Shown here: positions 15,698 through 24,341 of the stretch, in pieces
Position numbering within the stretch: the first letter of the stretch is position 1
Layout of the letters: every line of letters starts with the position of its first letter
Assembly: GCA_051866775.1 (NCBI GenBank)
Contig: JBJDXR010000031.1
Span: forward strand, 42,123 to 106,122
Reading direction: 5' to 3'
Source: RUG626 sp051866775
Lineage (GTDB): Bacteria; Bacillota; Clostridia; Oscillospirales; Oscillospiraceae
DNA length: 64,000 bases
Notes under the pieces: model-generated
Database searches by the model: none
What the model was told of the DNA's origin: nothing
The model's input: only the letters and a program-made list of their open reading frames with translations
Made by a program: the position numbers and the translations under genes

Positions 15698-16993
15698 GTG
15701 CTCCAGACTATACGAAACGCATGGAAGGTTGAAGAGCTTAGGAAGAAATTCCTCTTCACGCTGTTCATCATCCTGCTGTACAGGCTCGGCAATGCCGTTC
15801 CTGTTCCGTATATAAATGTTTCTGCGCTTTCTCTCTACTTCGAGCAGCTTCGCAACACCGTTCTGGGACTTTATAACGTCATGAGCGGTAGTTCCTTCTC
15901 GCAGGGTACTGTATTTGCTCTTTCTATTCAGCCGTATATCAACGCCTCCATCATTATTCAGCTTCTTACAATAGCCATTCCGGCTCTTGAGAGGCTCAGC
16001 AAAGACGGCGGCGAAGAGGGCAAAAAGAAGATCGAAGCTATCACCCGTTATTCCACAGTAGCTATCGCACTGCTTCAGGGCTACGGCTACTATGTTCTGC
16101 TCAACTCCAACGGTCTGCTTGCCGAGTCCGGAGTTTGGCAGGCGATAGTGATAGTGGCTACCTTTGTAGCAGGTTCCTCATTGCTCATGTGGATGGGCGA
16201 ACAGATTACTGAGTTTGGTATCGGAAACGGTATCTCCATAATCCTGTTTGTCAGCATCGTTTCCAGAATTCCCAACACAATCATCAGCGCTGTTGAGACA
16301 ATAATCACGACTCCGTCTGTTTGGTGGATCTATCTGCTTATGCTCATCGGAGCGCTTGCAATCATTGTTCTGATAGTCGTTGTAACAAATGCGGAGCGCA
16401 GGATCCCCGTTATGTACTCCAAGCGTGTCGTGGGACGTAAGGTATACGGCGGCCAGTCGACCCACCTTCCGATGAAGGTAAATATGTCCGGCGTGCTGCC
16501 TGTCATCTTTGCTCAGTCAATCGCGTCCATGCCGGCAACCATTGGCATGTTCGCCGGCAAGACCACCGAAAGTGCCGGATTCTGGGGAGGCTTCCTTAGA
16601 TTTTTCGACACCTCGTCAGTCACATATATGATCCTGTACTTCCTGCTTATCGTATTCTTCAGCTATTTCTACTCCACTATTCAGTTCAACCCTGTGGAGG
16701 TGTCCAACAACCTGAAGAAGAACGGCGGATATATCCCCGGCTTCCGACCGGGCAAGCCGACCAGCGATTTTATTTCCAAGGTGCTCAACAAGATAACGCT
16801 CTTTGGAGCCATCTACCTTGGAATAATCGCCATTGTTCCGCTGATCGTCTCTGCTTGCTCTGAGACAGCGGCAAACTCCGGATTGTCCATCGGCGGCACA
16901 TCACTTATAATTGTCGTAGGAGTTGCACTTGAAACCGTAAGAGGCCTTGAGGCACAGATGGTCATGCGCAACTACAAGGGATTTCTTGAATAA
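15698..16993 (+). CDS. secY: Preprotein translocase channel subunit SecY
   Basis: Pore of the Sec translocon in the cytoplasmic membrane. 431 residues with ten predicted membrane helices. The plug and lateral-gate region (FALSIQPYINASIIIQLL) and the cytoplasmic loop AERRIPVMYSKRVVG are recognisable. The start is GTG, directly abutting the rplO stop with no spacer, so expression is probably coupled. It exports the pilins and secreted proteins encoded elsewhere in this window. Confidence 0.98.
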   Translation: MLQTIRNAWKVEELRKKFLFTLFIILLYRLGNAVPVPYINVSALSLYFEQLRNTVLGLYNVMSGSSFSQGTVFALSIQPYINASIIIQLLTIAIPALERLSKDGGEEGKKKIEAITRYSTVAIALLQGYGYYVLLNSNGLLAESGVWQAIVIVATFVAGSSLLMWMGEQITEFGIGNGISIILFVSIVSRIPNTIISAVETIITTPSVWWIYLLMLIGALAIIVLIVVVTNAERRIPVMYSKRVVGRKVYGGQSTHLPMKVNMSGVLPVIFAQSIASMPATIGMFAGKTTESAGFWGGFLRFFDTSSVTYMILYFLLIVFFSYFYSTIQFNPVEVSNNLKKNGGYIPGFRPGKPTSDFISKVLNKITLFGAIYLGIIAIVPLIVSACSETAANSGLSIGGTSLIIVVGVALETVRGLEAQMVMRNYKGFLE

Positions 16994-17009
16994 ATAAGGA
17001 GTTTGAGAT

Positions 17010-17645
17010 ATGAAGCTCATTCTTTTAGGGGCGCCCGGCGCCGGTAAAGGCACTCAGGCAGAAATAATATCCCGGAAGCTTGAAATTCCCACAATTTCCA
17101 CAGGCAATATCCTGCGGGCTGCCGTCAGGGACGGCACGCCCGTGGGCCTTCGCGCAAAGGCCCTTATAGAGGCCGGAGCGCTTGTTCCTGACGACGTCAT
17201 AATCGGCATTGTTGCCGAGAGGCTTCAGAAGGACGATTGCAAAAACGGCTATATTCTTGACGGTGTTCCCAGAACTGTCGCTCAGGCTGACGCGCTTACG
17301 GATAACGGCATTGACGTTGACGTTGTGCTGTGCATCGATGTGGCAGACGAGACCATCGAGAGAAGAATGTCCGGCAGACGGACCTGCTCAAAATGCTCAG
17401 CTACCTTCCATGTTGATAGCAATCCCCCCAAGGTTGAGGGGGTGTGCGACCTGTGCGGCGGGGAGCTGACCATACGCAAGGACGATATGCCCGAGACGGT
17501 GAAGCACCGGCTTGAGGTGTACCATGCTGAGACTGAGCCGCTCCTTGAGTACTACGGCTCCCGCGGTAAGCTCGTTACCGTTAAGGGCTGCGAGGAACTC
17601 GAGGATACTACAGCTAATGTGTTCAAGGCTCTGGGGATAGGATAA
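17010..17645 (+). CDS. adk: Adenylate kinase with zinc-binding lid
   Basis: Interconverts ATP + AMP and 2 ADP. 211 residues. The P-loop GAPGAGKGTQAE is at the N terminus. The lid carries a four-cysteine zinc site (CSKCSATF ... CDLCGGEL), the Gram-positive form. The usual place downstream of secY is kept, and map begins two bases after its stop. Confidence 0.98.
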   Translation: MKLILLGAPGAGKGTQAEIISRKLEIPTISTGNILRAAVRDGTPVGLRAKALIEAGALVPDDVIIGIVAERLQKDDCKNGYILDGVPRTVAQADALTDNGIDVDVVLCIDVADETIERRMSGRRTCSKCSATFHVDSNPPKVEGVCDLCGGELTIRKDDMPETVKHRLEVYHAETEPLLEYYGSRGKLVTVKGCEELEDTTANVFKALGIG

Positions 17646-17646
17646 G

Positions 17647-18408
17647 ATGATACGCATAAAATCAGCCAGAGAGGTAGAACTCATGCGCCGGGCAGGGCGA
17701 ATTACCGCGGCGGCCCGTTCTCTTGCGGGCAAAATGGTAGCCCCCGGCATTACAACCCTTGAGATAGATAAGGCAGTACACGATTTCATTGTCTCCCAAG
17801 GAGCCGTACCCACATTTTTGGGTTATGGCGGTTTTCCGGCAAGCGCCTGTATCTCTATAAACAACGAGGTGATACACGGCATACCGGGAAAACGGGTCAT
17901 AAAGGAGGGCGACGTCGTCAGTATAGACGTGGGCGCCACCAAGGATGGCTATGTGGGAGACTGCGCGGCAACCTTCATTGCTGGGCGTGCTCTTTCCGAG
18001 GAGGCGGAGAAGCTTGTGTCAGTCACTAGGCAGAGCTTCTTTGAGGGGATAAAATATGCAAGACCCGGATATCGTATTTCTGATATCGGAAAGGCAGTCC
18101 AAAAGTATGTGGAGGAGAATGGTTTCTCGGTTGTCAGGGACTACGTCGGACACGGCGTCGGCTCCCAGATGCATGAGGAGCCGGAGATCCCCAACTACTA
18201 TGACCCGCATCACGGCCACGGTGCGAGAATATACCGTGGAATGACCCTGGCGGTTGAGCCGATGGTAAATTCCGGAGACTGGCCCATAAAGGTCCTGAAG
18301 GACGGCTGGACGGTCGTCACACAGGACGGGAGCCTGGCCGCCCATTACGAAAATACCATACTCGTTACTGATTCAGACCCTGAGATACTCACGGTCTGTG
18401 AGGAGTGA
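17647..18408 (+). CDS. map: Type I methionine aminopeptidase
   Basis: Removes the initiator methionine from nascent proteins using two metal ions. 253 residues. The metal ligands lie in the usual segments: VSIDVGATKDGYVGD (two Asp), GHGVGSQMHEEP (His), MTLAVEPM (Glu) and VTQDGSLAAHYENT (Glu). It sits between adk and a KOW-domain gene. Confidence 0.98.
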   Translation: MIRIKSAREVELMRRAGRITAAARSLAGKMVAPGITTLEIDKAVHDFIVSQGAVPTFLGYGGFPASACISINNEVIHGIPGKRVIKEGDVVSIDVGATKDGYVGDCAATFIAGRALSEEAEKLVSVTRQSFFEGIKYARPGYRISDIGKAVQKYVEENGFSVVRDYVGHGVGSQMHEEPEIPNYYDPHHGHGARIYRGMTLAVEPMVNSGDWPIKVLKDGWTVVTQDGSLAAHYENTILVTDSDPEILTVCEE

Positions 18409-18412
18409 ATGT

Positions 18413-18721
18413 ATGGAAATAGTAAAGGCGGACGTGGTCATGTCCGTGCGCGGCAGGGACAGCGGTGAGCTGTTTTATGTCATGCAGTCAGACGGCGAAT
18501 ACGCCCTGATAGTTAATGGCAGGGATCGGCGGCTTGAGAAGCCTAAAAAGAAAAAGCTGAAGCACCTTCAGTTCGTGGAGAGTGGAGAGGGCAGGGCTGC
18601 CCAAAAGCTCCGCGAGGGGGAGAGGCTGGCAAACAGCGAAATAAGACGGGAGCTGGCATCTAAAGCCGCATCCCTTGAAGTAAAAGGAGGTATGCACATT
18701 GGCGAAGGACGACATGATTGA
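18413..18721 (+). CDS. KOW-domain RNA-binding protein (L14e/L6e-like)
   Basis: Short protein of 102 residues from the ATG at 18413, which follows TGAGGAG. The first part (VVMSVRGRDSGELFYVM) resembles the KOW/SH3-like domain of the COG2163 family that sits between map and infA in many Clostridia. A basic KPKKKKLKH stretch and a helical C-terminal half follow. The family is thought to bind RNA or ribosomes, but its role is not established. Its last 23 bases overlap infA. Confidence 0.8.
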   Translation: MEIVKADVVMSVRGRDSGELFYVMQSDGEYALIVNGRDRRLEKPKKKKLKHLQFVESGEGRAAQKLREGERLANSEIRRELASKAASLEVKGGMHIGEGRHD

Positions 18722-18917
18722 GCTTGAGGGTACTGTGGTGGAATCACTGCCCAATACGATGTTCAATGTAGATATTGGAAACGGTCATATCATTCTGGCG
18801 CATATTTCCGGAAAGCTTCGTATGAATTTCATCAGGATACTCCCAGGAGACAAGGTCACCGTGCAGATGTCACCTTACGACCTTACCCGCGGCAGAATCA
18901 CCTGGCGCAGCAAGTAA
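18699..18917 (+). CDS. infA: Translation initiation factor IF-1
   Basis: S1-like OB-fold protein that occupies the A site during initiation. 72 residues. MAKDDMIELEGTVVESLPN and HISGKLRMNFIRILPGDKV are family signatures. The start is a TTG at 18699, eight bases after AAGGAGG, and lies inside the KOW gene, so the two are coupled. Confidence 0.97.
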   Translation: MAKDDMIELEGTVVESLPNTMFNVDIGNGHIILAHISGKLRMNFIRILPGDKVTVQMSPYDLTRGRITWRSK

Positions 18918-18979
18918 TTTCTCCGGGGGATCCCGGTCACAAAAATTAATAATTCCCGCGTAATGAAAGGAAGGTATAT

Positions 18980-19093
18980 ATGAAAGTCAGACCTTCAGTA
19001 AAGCCCATGTGCGAGAAATGCAAGGTTATTAAGCGCAAGGGAAAAGTCATGGTTATCTGCGAGAACCCGAAGCATAAGCAGAGACAGGGCTAA
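18980..19093 (+). CDS. rpmJ: 50S ribosomal protein L36
   Basis: Very small zinc-binding ribosomal protein of 37 residues. It begins MKVRPSVKPMCEKCKVIKRK and ends KHKQRQG; the zinc ligands are C11, C14, C27 and H32. GAAAGGAAGG precedes the ATG by eight bases. This is the zinc-containing form, in keeping with the zinc forms of S14 and L24 here. Confidence 0.97.
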   Translation: MKVRPSVKPMCEKCKVIKRKGKVMVICENPKHKQRQG

Positions 19094-19119
19094 GTTGAGG
19101 AAAGGATTGATTAAAAAGT

Positions 19120-19488
19120 ATGGCAAGAATTTCCGGTGTTGACCTGCCCAGAGAGAAAAGGATCGAGATCGGCCTTACCTATGTATATGGCATCGGTAGG
19201 ACGAGTGCAAAGAAGATTCTGGAGCAGACCGGTATCGACCCTGATACCAGAGTTAAAGATCTTACAGACGAGCAGGAAGCACTGCTCCGTGAATGCATTG
19301 ATAAGAACTACACCGTAGAGGGTGACCTGCGCCGTTCTGTGGCCCTCGATATAAAGAGACTCACAGAGATCGGCTGCTATCGTGGCACACGCCATCGCCG
19401 CGGTCTGCCCGTCCGCGGACAGAGAAGTAAGACCAACGCCCGTACCCGCAAGGGTCCGAAGCGCACGATAGCCAACAAGAAGAAGTAA
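19120..19488 (+). CDS. rpsM: 30S ribosomal protein S13
   Basis: Head protein forming the bridge to L5. 122 residues. MARISGVDLPREKRIEIGLTY-type start, and CYRGTRHRRGLPVRGQRSKT near the end. Confidence 0.98.
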   Translation: MARISGVDLPREKRIEIGLTYVYGIGRTSAKKILEQTGIDPDTRVKDLTDEQEALLRECIDKNYTVEGDLRRSVALDIKRLTEIGCYRGTRHRRGLPVRGQRSKTNARTRKGPKRTIANKKK

Positions 19489-19503
19489 GGGAGGGATATG
19501 TAA

Positions 19504-19905
19504 ATGGCAGCAAACAATAAAGGCAAGGTCGTCAGGACCCGCCGCCGTGAGCGCAAGAATATTGAAAAGGGTCAGGTGCATATCAGCTCCAGCTTCAACA
19601 ACACCATGGTCACAATAACCGATACCAACGGCAACGCCATCTCCTGGGCGTCCTCCGGAGAGATGGGCTTCCGCGGCAGCAAGAAGAGCACGCCGTTCGC
19701 CGCCCAGACCGCCGCAGAGACTGCAGCTAAGGCTGCTATGGAGCACGGCCTTAAAACCGTCGAGGTTTTCGTAAAGGGACCCGGCTCGGGCAGAGAGGCC
19801 GCTATTCGCGCACTGCAGACCGCTGGACTTGAGGTCACAATGATAAAGGACGTGACCCCCATAGCACACAACGGCTGCCGTCCGCCGAAGCGCCGCAGAG
19901 TTTAA
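19504..19905 (+). CDS. rpsK: 30S ribosomal protein S11
   Basis: Platform protein near the Shine-Dalgarno helix. 133 residues. SSFNNTMVTITDTNGNAISW and the ending AHNGCRPPKRRRV are invariant features. Confidence 0.98.
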   Translation: MAANNKGKVVRTRRRERKNIEKGQVHISSSFNNTMVTITDTNGNAISWASSGEMGFRGSKKSTPFAAQTAAETAAKAAMEHGLKTVEVFVKGPGSGREAAIRALQTAGLEVTMIKDVTPIAHNGCRPPKRRRV

Positions 19906-19919
19906 GGAGGTATGTGAAT

Positions 19920-20546
19920 ATGGCAAGATATACAGACGCCGCTTGCCGTCTTTGCCGCAGGGAGGGCCAGAAGCTCTTCCTCAAGGGCGACAGGTGCTAT
20001 ACAGATAAGTGCGCCGTAGTCCGCAGGGCATATGCCCCCGGAATGCACGGCCAGGGCAGGAGCAAGGCCTCTGAATACGGCACGCAGCTCCGCGAGAAGC
20101 AGAAGGCCAAGAGATATTACGGCGTTCTTGAGAGCCAGTTCCACAGCTATTTTGAAATGGCTGAGAGACGCCCCGGTAAGGCCGGTGAGAACCTTCTGTC
20201 TATTCTTGAGACCCGTCTTGACAACGTTGTCTACAGGCTTGGCTTTGCCATGAGCCGTGCTGAGGCCCGTCAGCTCGTTCTGCACGGACATTTCACCGTT
20301 GATGGCAAGAAGGTAAACATCCCCTCGTTCCTGGTAAAGCCGGGCATGATTATTGCTCTCAAGGAATCCAGCCGCAGCATCGATAAGTTCAAGGCCTCTC
20401 TTGAGGCCAACGCGTTCCGTCAGCCTCCCAAGTGGCTTGAGATGGACGCCGCAAACTTCACCGCAAAGGTGACCGCCGCCCCCACAAGAGAGGACATCGA
20501 TCTTCCCATCGAGGAGCAGCTTATCGTCGAGCTCTATTCCAAGTAA
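19920..20546 (+). CDS. rpsD: 30S ribosomal protein S4
   Basis: Primary 16S-binding protein and, in several bacteria, translational regulator of the alpha operon. The ATG at 19920 lies nine bases after AAGGAGG; a GTG at 19914 is too close to it. 208 residues. The N-terminal region has four cysteines (CRLCRREGQK ... CYTDKC), the zinc-binding form. The S4 RNA-binding domain (ARQLVLHGHFTVDGKKVNIPS) is complete. Confidence 0.97.
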   Translation: MARYTDAACRLCRREGQKLFLKGDRCYTDKCAVVRRAYAPGMHGQGRSKASEYGTQLREKQKAKRYYGVLESQFHSYFEMAERRPGKAGENLLSILETRLDNVVYRLGFAMSRAEARQLVLHGHFTVDGKKVNIPSFLVKPGMIIALKESSRSIDKFKASLEANAFRQPPKWLEMDAANFTAKVTAAPTREDIDLPIEEQLIVELYSK

Positions 20547-20581
20547 TCTAATCGCCCTCATAATCGGATAGCTGCAAAAAC

Positions 20582-20595
20582 GGCGCGAAAGCGCC
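20582..20595 (+). promoter_or_regulatory. GNRA-tetraloop hairpin before rpoA
   Basis: GGCGC and GCGCC close a GAAA tetraloop ten bases before the rpoA ribosome-binding site. It is compact and stable and may be an mRNA processing or stability element. Its function is inferred. Confidence 0.4.
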
Positions 20596-20621
20596 CTAAC
20601 TTAGAAGGAGGGTAATAATCT

Positions 20622-21572
20622 GTGATAGAAATTGAAAAGCCGCGTATCGAATGCGTTGAGACTCCAGGCGACGACTCCTACGGCAAGTATGTTGTAGAGC
20701 CTCTTGAGCGCGGCTATGGCATAACTCTGGGAAACTCTCTCCGAAGGATACTGCTCTCGTCACTCCCCGGAACCGCTGTCACCTCAGTTAAGATCTCCGG
20801 TGTGCAGCACGAGTTCACCACTATCCCCGGTGTCAAGGAGGATGTCACTGAGATAGTGCTGAACCTGAAGAGCATCATAGCAAAGCTTCACTGCGAGGGT
20901 GAGAAGGTAGTATATATTGAGGCCATTGGCGAGGGCGAGGTCACCGCAGGCGACATAAAAGCAGACGGCGAGGTTGAGATACTCAATCCTGATCTGCACA
21001 TTGCCACCCTGGGACCTGATGCCCAGCTCCGAATGGAGATAACGATGAATCATGGCCGCGGCTATGTTTCCGCTGAGCGAAATAAGCTCCAGCAGCCGGT
21101 CATCGGTGTGATTCCTATCGACTCCATTTATACCCCGGTACTGAAGGTCAACTATGCTGTCGAAAATACCAGAGTGGGCAACATGACGGATTTTGATAAG
21201 CTGACCTTAGAGGTGTGGACGGACAAGACCGTCACCGCACGTGATGCAGTCTCTCTGGGTGCCAAGATCCTGTGTGATCACTTCACACTGTTTACGGATC
21301 TCTCTGAGTCCGCCGGTTCCAAGTCTCTCATAGTTGAGAAGGCAGAGACCCAGCGTGACAAGGTACTGGAGATGACCATTGAGGAGCTGGATCTCTCTGT
21401 CAGAAGCTTTAACTGTCTCAAGCGCGCGAATATCAACACCGTGGAGGAGCTTATCTCCAAGACCGAGGCTGAGATGATAAAAGTGCGCAACCTTGGACAC
21501 AAGTCGCTGGAAGAGGTAATCCACAAGCTGGCAATGATGGGGCTTTCCCTGGCCAGCGATGAAAACAACTGA
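20622..21572 (+). CDS. rpoA: RNA polymerase alpha subunit
   Basis: Assembly platform of RNA polymerase and contact for UP elements and activators. 316 residues, starting with GTG nine bases after AAGGAGGG. The N-terminal domain signatures GYGITLGNSLRRILLSS and GRGYVSAERNK are present. The C-terminal domain (IEELDLSVRSFNCLKRANINT) is complete. A decayed copy of about 48 bases of this gene (around 20790-20837) appears at 43776-43822. Confidence 0.98.
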   Translation: MIEIEKPRIECVETPGDDSYGKYVVEPLERGYGITLGNSLRRILLSSLPGTAVTSVKISGVQHEFTTIPGVKEDVTEIVLNLKSIIAKLHCEGEKVVYIEAIGEGEVTAGDIKADGEVEILNPDLHIATLGPDAQLRMEITMNHGRGYVSAERNKLQQPVIGVIPIDSIYTPVLKVNYAVENTRVGNMTDFDKLTLEVWTDKTVTARDAVSLGAKILCDHFTLFTDLSESAGSKSLIVEKAETQRDKVLEMTIEELDLSVRSFNCLKRANINTVEELISKTEAEMIKVRNLGHKSLEEVIHKLAMMGLSLASDENN

Positions 21573-21620
21573 TTTGACTTTAATAAGTCGTTATAAAACT
21601 CTGTAAAGGAGGAAACGTAA

Positions 21621-21962
21621 ATGCCCGGAACCCGTAAGCTTGGCAAGACCACCGATCAGCGCATGGCTATGCTCAGGCAGCAGGTCACTGACTTCCTTGA
21701 CAACGGAAGAATGGAGACCACTTTTACCCGCGCTAAGGAGATCGCGCCTCTTGCTGAGAAGATGATAACCCTCGGTAAAAAGGACACCCTGGCTTCACGC
21801 CGTCAGGCTCTCGCGTTTATTACGCGTGAGGATGTGGTGACCAAGGTCTTTAAGGAGATTGCTCCTAAGTATGCCTCCCGCGATGGCGGTTATACCCGTG
21901 TTACCCGCACAGGTCCCCGCCGCGGTGACGCAGCTGAGATGGGAGTCATTGAGCTTGTGTAA
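21621..21962 (+). CDS. rplQ: 50S ribosomal protein L17
   Basis: Last gene of the ribosomal operon, 113 residues, the short Firmicutes form. MPGTRKLGKTTDQRMAMLR and YTRVTRTGPRRGDAAEMGVIEL identify it. Pieces of its sequence recur in decayed form at 43822-43935, next to the right spoVAC copy. Confidence 0.98.
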   Translation: MPGTRKLGKTTDQRMAMLRQQVTDFLDNGRMETTFTRAKEIAPLAEKMITLGKKDTLASRRQALAFITREDVVTKVFKEIAPKYASRDGGYTRVTRTGPRRGDAAEMGVIELV

Positions 21963-21971
21963 GCTTTTATG

Positions 21972-22019
21972 AACAAAGAAGAAGGCACATGGAGTGATCC
22001 ATGTGCCTTCTTCTTTGTT
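21972..22019 (+). terminator. Terminator of the ribosomal operon
   Basis: A perfect 21-bp stem (21972-21992 with 21999-22019) with a 6-base AGTGAT loop ends in CTTCTTTGTT. Its symmetry makes it also a terminator for the leftward phosphatase gene that ends 17 bases later. Confidence 0.93.
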
Positions 22020-22036
22020 ATTATTTACTTAGAACA

Positions 22037-22600
22037 TCACCCGCCCCGGCGGCGCCTGAGAGCGCTGAAGCGCAGGAGCAGCCAATTACCAAAGCCCGGC
22101 GCCGAAAAGCCGATGACGATGCCCAATATTGCTCCCGCAAATACGTCGCTGGGAAAATGCACAAAGAGGTAAAGCCGCGATAAGGCGATAAGCAGGGCCA
22201 GGGGTATTGCGATAAAGGAAAAACGCTTGTCGGCCCTTGCAAGCACGACCGCTCCTATTGTGGACGCCAGCGTGTGGCCGGACGGAAAGGAGTAATCTGA
22301 TGGACTTGAGACCAAAAGGTGTATACTGCTGTCCAGCCAGCAGGGGCGTGGCCGGGCGACCAAAGGCTTAAGACAAAGGTTGCCGATTACAAGGCCCATC
22401 AGCAGGCCGAGAAGCAGGTAAAATCCATGCCTCCTGTATTTTTTTGCCGCCAAAAGAGCAAAGCCGGAGAGGATCCAGACAATACCGGCACTGCCGAGAG
22501 CAGTTATGGCCGGCATTACACTATCAAGAAACGCGCACTTAAGGCGGTCTTGAATCCAATAAAGTATCGACCAGTCGATACTTTGAATGAAGTTCAGCAT
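22037..22600 (-). CDS. PAP2-superfamily membrane phosphatase
   Basis: Probable undecaprenyl-pyrophosphate or lipid phosphatase in the membrane. The ATG at 22600 gives 187 residues. All three phosphatase motifs are visible: K78-x6-R85-P86, P106-S107-G108-H109, and S141-R142-x5-H148-x3-D152. Five or six membrane helices are predicted. It starts 14 bases after the stop of the gene before it, so both are one leftward unit. The substrate could be C55-PP, phosphatidate or phosphatidylglycerophosphate. Confidence 0.88.
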   Translation of the reverse strand: MLNFIQSIDWSILYWIQDRLKCAFLDSVMPAITALGSAGIVWILSGFALLAAKKYRRHGFYLLLGLLMGLVIGNLCLKPLVARPRPCWLDSSIHLLVSSPSDYSFPSGHTLASTIGAVVLARADKRFSFIAIPLALLIALSRLYLFVHFPSDVFAGAILGIVIGFSAPGFGNWLLLRFSALRRRRGG

Positions 22601-22614
22601 TATAATCACCAAAG

Positions 22615-23088
22615 TCAGTCGGCAAGCCCGGCACCGGCTGTTACTAACGCAACTATGATCCCAGCCGCACATACCCCGAGGGCTATAGCCGGGAAGGCCC
22701 GTTTAAGGCGCATATCCAGCATTGCTGCCACAAGAGCGCCTGTCCATGCGCCGGTCCCGGGCAGAGGTATCGCCACAAGGAGAAACAGCCCCCAAAATTC
22801 AAAGCGCATCGCAAGTTTAGCTTTTTTCACAGCGTGTCGCTCCAGCTTTGATATGAATGTGTCGAGCCTTGAATACTTTTTACGAAGCCATGCAAAGATC
22901 TTGCGTATAAAGAGGATTATGAACGGTACCGGCAGCAGGTTTCCGATTATTGCCACAAATATTGCGGTGTAAAGGCCGAGACCATGGGCAGTGGCTATGG
23001 GAATGGCGCCGCGCAGTTCAATGACAGGAACCATCGATATAAGAAGTGTCATTAATAATTTTCCGAAAAGGGTGCTCCAAATATTCAA
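22615..23088 (-). CDS. Small multidrug export family membrane protein (COG2426)
   Basis: Membrane protein of about 157 residues. The likely start is the TTG at 23088, six bases after TTGGAGGAG; a TTG at 23103 overlaps that site and is less likely. The pattern MVPVIELRGAIPIA, two central charged helices, and PLPGTGAWTGALVAAML match the Sm_multidrug_ex family. The family name reflects weak early evidence, and transport function is not shown. It forms a pair with the PAP2 phosphatase. Confidence 0.78.
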   Translation of the reverse strand: MNIWSTLFGKLLMTLLISMVPVIELRGAIPIATAHGLGLYTAIFVAIIGNLLPVPFIILFIRKIFAWLRKKYSRLDTFISKLERHAVKKAKLAMRFEFWGLFLLVAIPLPGTGAWTGALVAAMLDMRLKRAFPAIALGVCAAGIIVALVTAGAGLAD

Positions 23089-23236
23089 AAAATGCTCCTC
23101 CAAATAAAGTATAAAAGGCGGTCCGGCGCAAAGAGATAAATATAAAACATTTTATCATAATCTGAGGTATTATGAAAGTCTTCGGAGGCTGAATGAATAA
23201 AATTAAGATTTTACATTTTGCTTAAAGCAAGATATT

Positions 23237-23604
23237 AAAAAAGCCTGCATGGGAATAATTTTTTATTAAGGTGAATCCTATGAAAAAAGGCGCAAGCCCC
23301 GCTTCGGAGGTATCAGGAATTGAGAATGACAAATAAGGAATACAGCGAGTACGTAAAAAAGAAAACGCCTAATTCAAAGCTAGTGCCGGACATGATAAAA
23401 GCTTTTGTGGTCGGTGGAATCATATGCTGCATAGGTCAGGCCATTACCAACGGATACATGGCCTGCGGACTTGACGAGGAGACCGCTGCCACAGGCACAA
23501 GCATCACACTTGTATTTTTGGGGGCGCTGCTGACAGGATTGGGCATTTACGATAACATTGCGAAGTTTGCCGGTGCCGGTACGCTGGTGCCGATAACGGG
23601 TTTT
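23237..23604 (+). repeat. Left copy of 368-bp direct repeat (spoVAC 5' region)
   Basis: This stretch reappears at 43940-44309. From 23320 to 23604 the two are identical over 285 bases by eye; the upstream 80 bases differ only by two single-base insertions and one substitution. The repeat flanks the pilus gene cluster. Confidence 0.95.
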
Positions 23605-23658
23605 CCAATTCCGTTGTTTCTCCGGCGCTGGAATTTAAAACAGATGATTGAATTATAA
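23320..23658 (+). pseudogene. spoVAC: Truncated, chimeric spoVAC copy
   Basis: The first 95 codons are identical to the intact spoVAC at 44025. After the GF of VPITGF the sequence changes. Shifting by one base, the next ~14 codons read SNSVVSPALEFKTD, clearly homologous to ANSVVAPALEFKSE of the intact copy, with mostly silent third-position differences. So the tail is a diverged spoVAC fused out of frame, and the rest of the gene is missing. The open frame ends with an unrelated RRWNLKQMIEL. It is unlikely to make a functional channel. Confidence 0.88.
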
Positions 23659-24341
23659 TAGGCTTATGGTCGACCTGAGGAGTGAACATGCAGATTTAGT
23701 ACAAAAAGCAAGTCTATATCCGATTTTATTATTTGCACGCATTTATTGAGAAACAGGTGCGGACTTTCTTTTTACTCGGAATTCATAATATCGCATCTGT
23801 ACGAATTTGACGATGATTTTTTCTTCAGGAAGGGGTCAAAGAGGTTGCCTTTTCTACATTCATTACGAGAGGTACATTTAAAGTGTTATACATCTTTTCA
23901 AGCGCAGACTCTAACTCATTACCAAAGCAAGTGTATTTGGACAAATGAATACGACTCCAAGGCATTACCGTATTTGATCCACTATGAGTAAGTGAAAGAG
24001 AAACGGTATATCCTCATTGCGAAGACAACACGAGGAATAATGGTACTCCAGTCAGGCTAGAGCATATGTTGATATTACATTATATGATGGCGCAATCGCC
24101 GAAATAGGGAGCCGGGCAGCAGAGTCACGATTATTCTTCCTTCCCAGCGGCGGTACGCCGCAAAAAAATCTCTGGATCAGCAAATATTGCTGATCCAGAG
24201 ATTTGATATGTAGGGAAACAGGTGGGATGTGTAACAGCTCCCACTGTTATGGGATGTTTGAAGGACACCGGACGACGGTTTACGGCAGGCAGGGCATTTC
24301 ATACCAGTATATATACACTCACAGATACATATTATGGAGCA
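23659..24341. other. AT-rich junction DNA without a convincing gene
   Basis: 683 bases between the broken spoVAC and the VWA gene. An 81-codon frame at 23746-23991 has no ribosome-binding site and no recognisable content. On the minus strand, about 38 codons without a stop (roughly 23826-23942) read like protein (CFGNELESALEKMYNTL) and may be a relic. A strong inverted repeat at 24166-24204 ends the VWA transcript. Nothing else is visible. Confidence 0.6.
24166..24204 (-). terminator. Terminator of the VWA-protein gene
   Basis: A perfect 18-bp stem with an ATA loop. Read leftward it is followed by seven T, as expected for termination of the gene ending at 24342. Confidence 0.88.

Noticed and set aside
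23746..23991. 81-codon frame in the left junction
   Set aside because: No ribosome-binding site, unusual composition and no recognisable domain; treated as non-coding.
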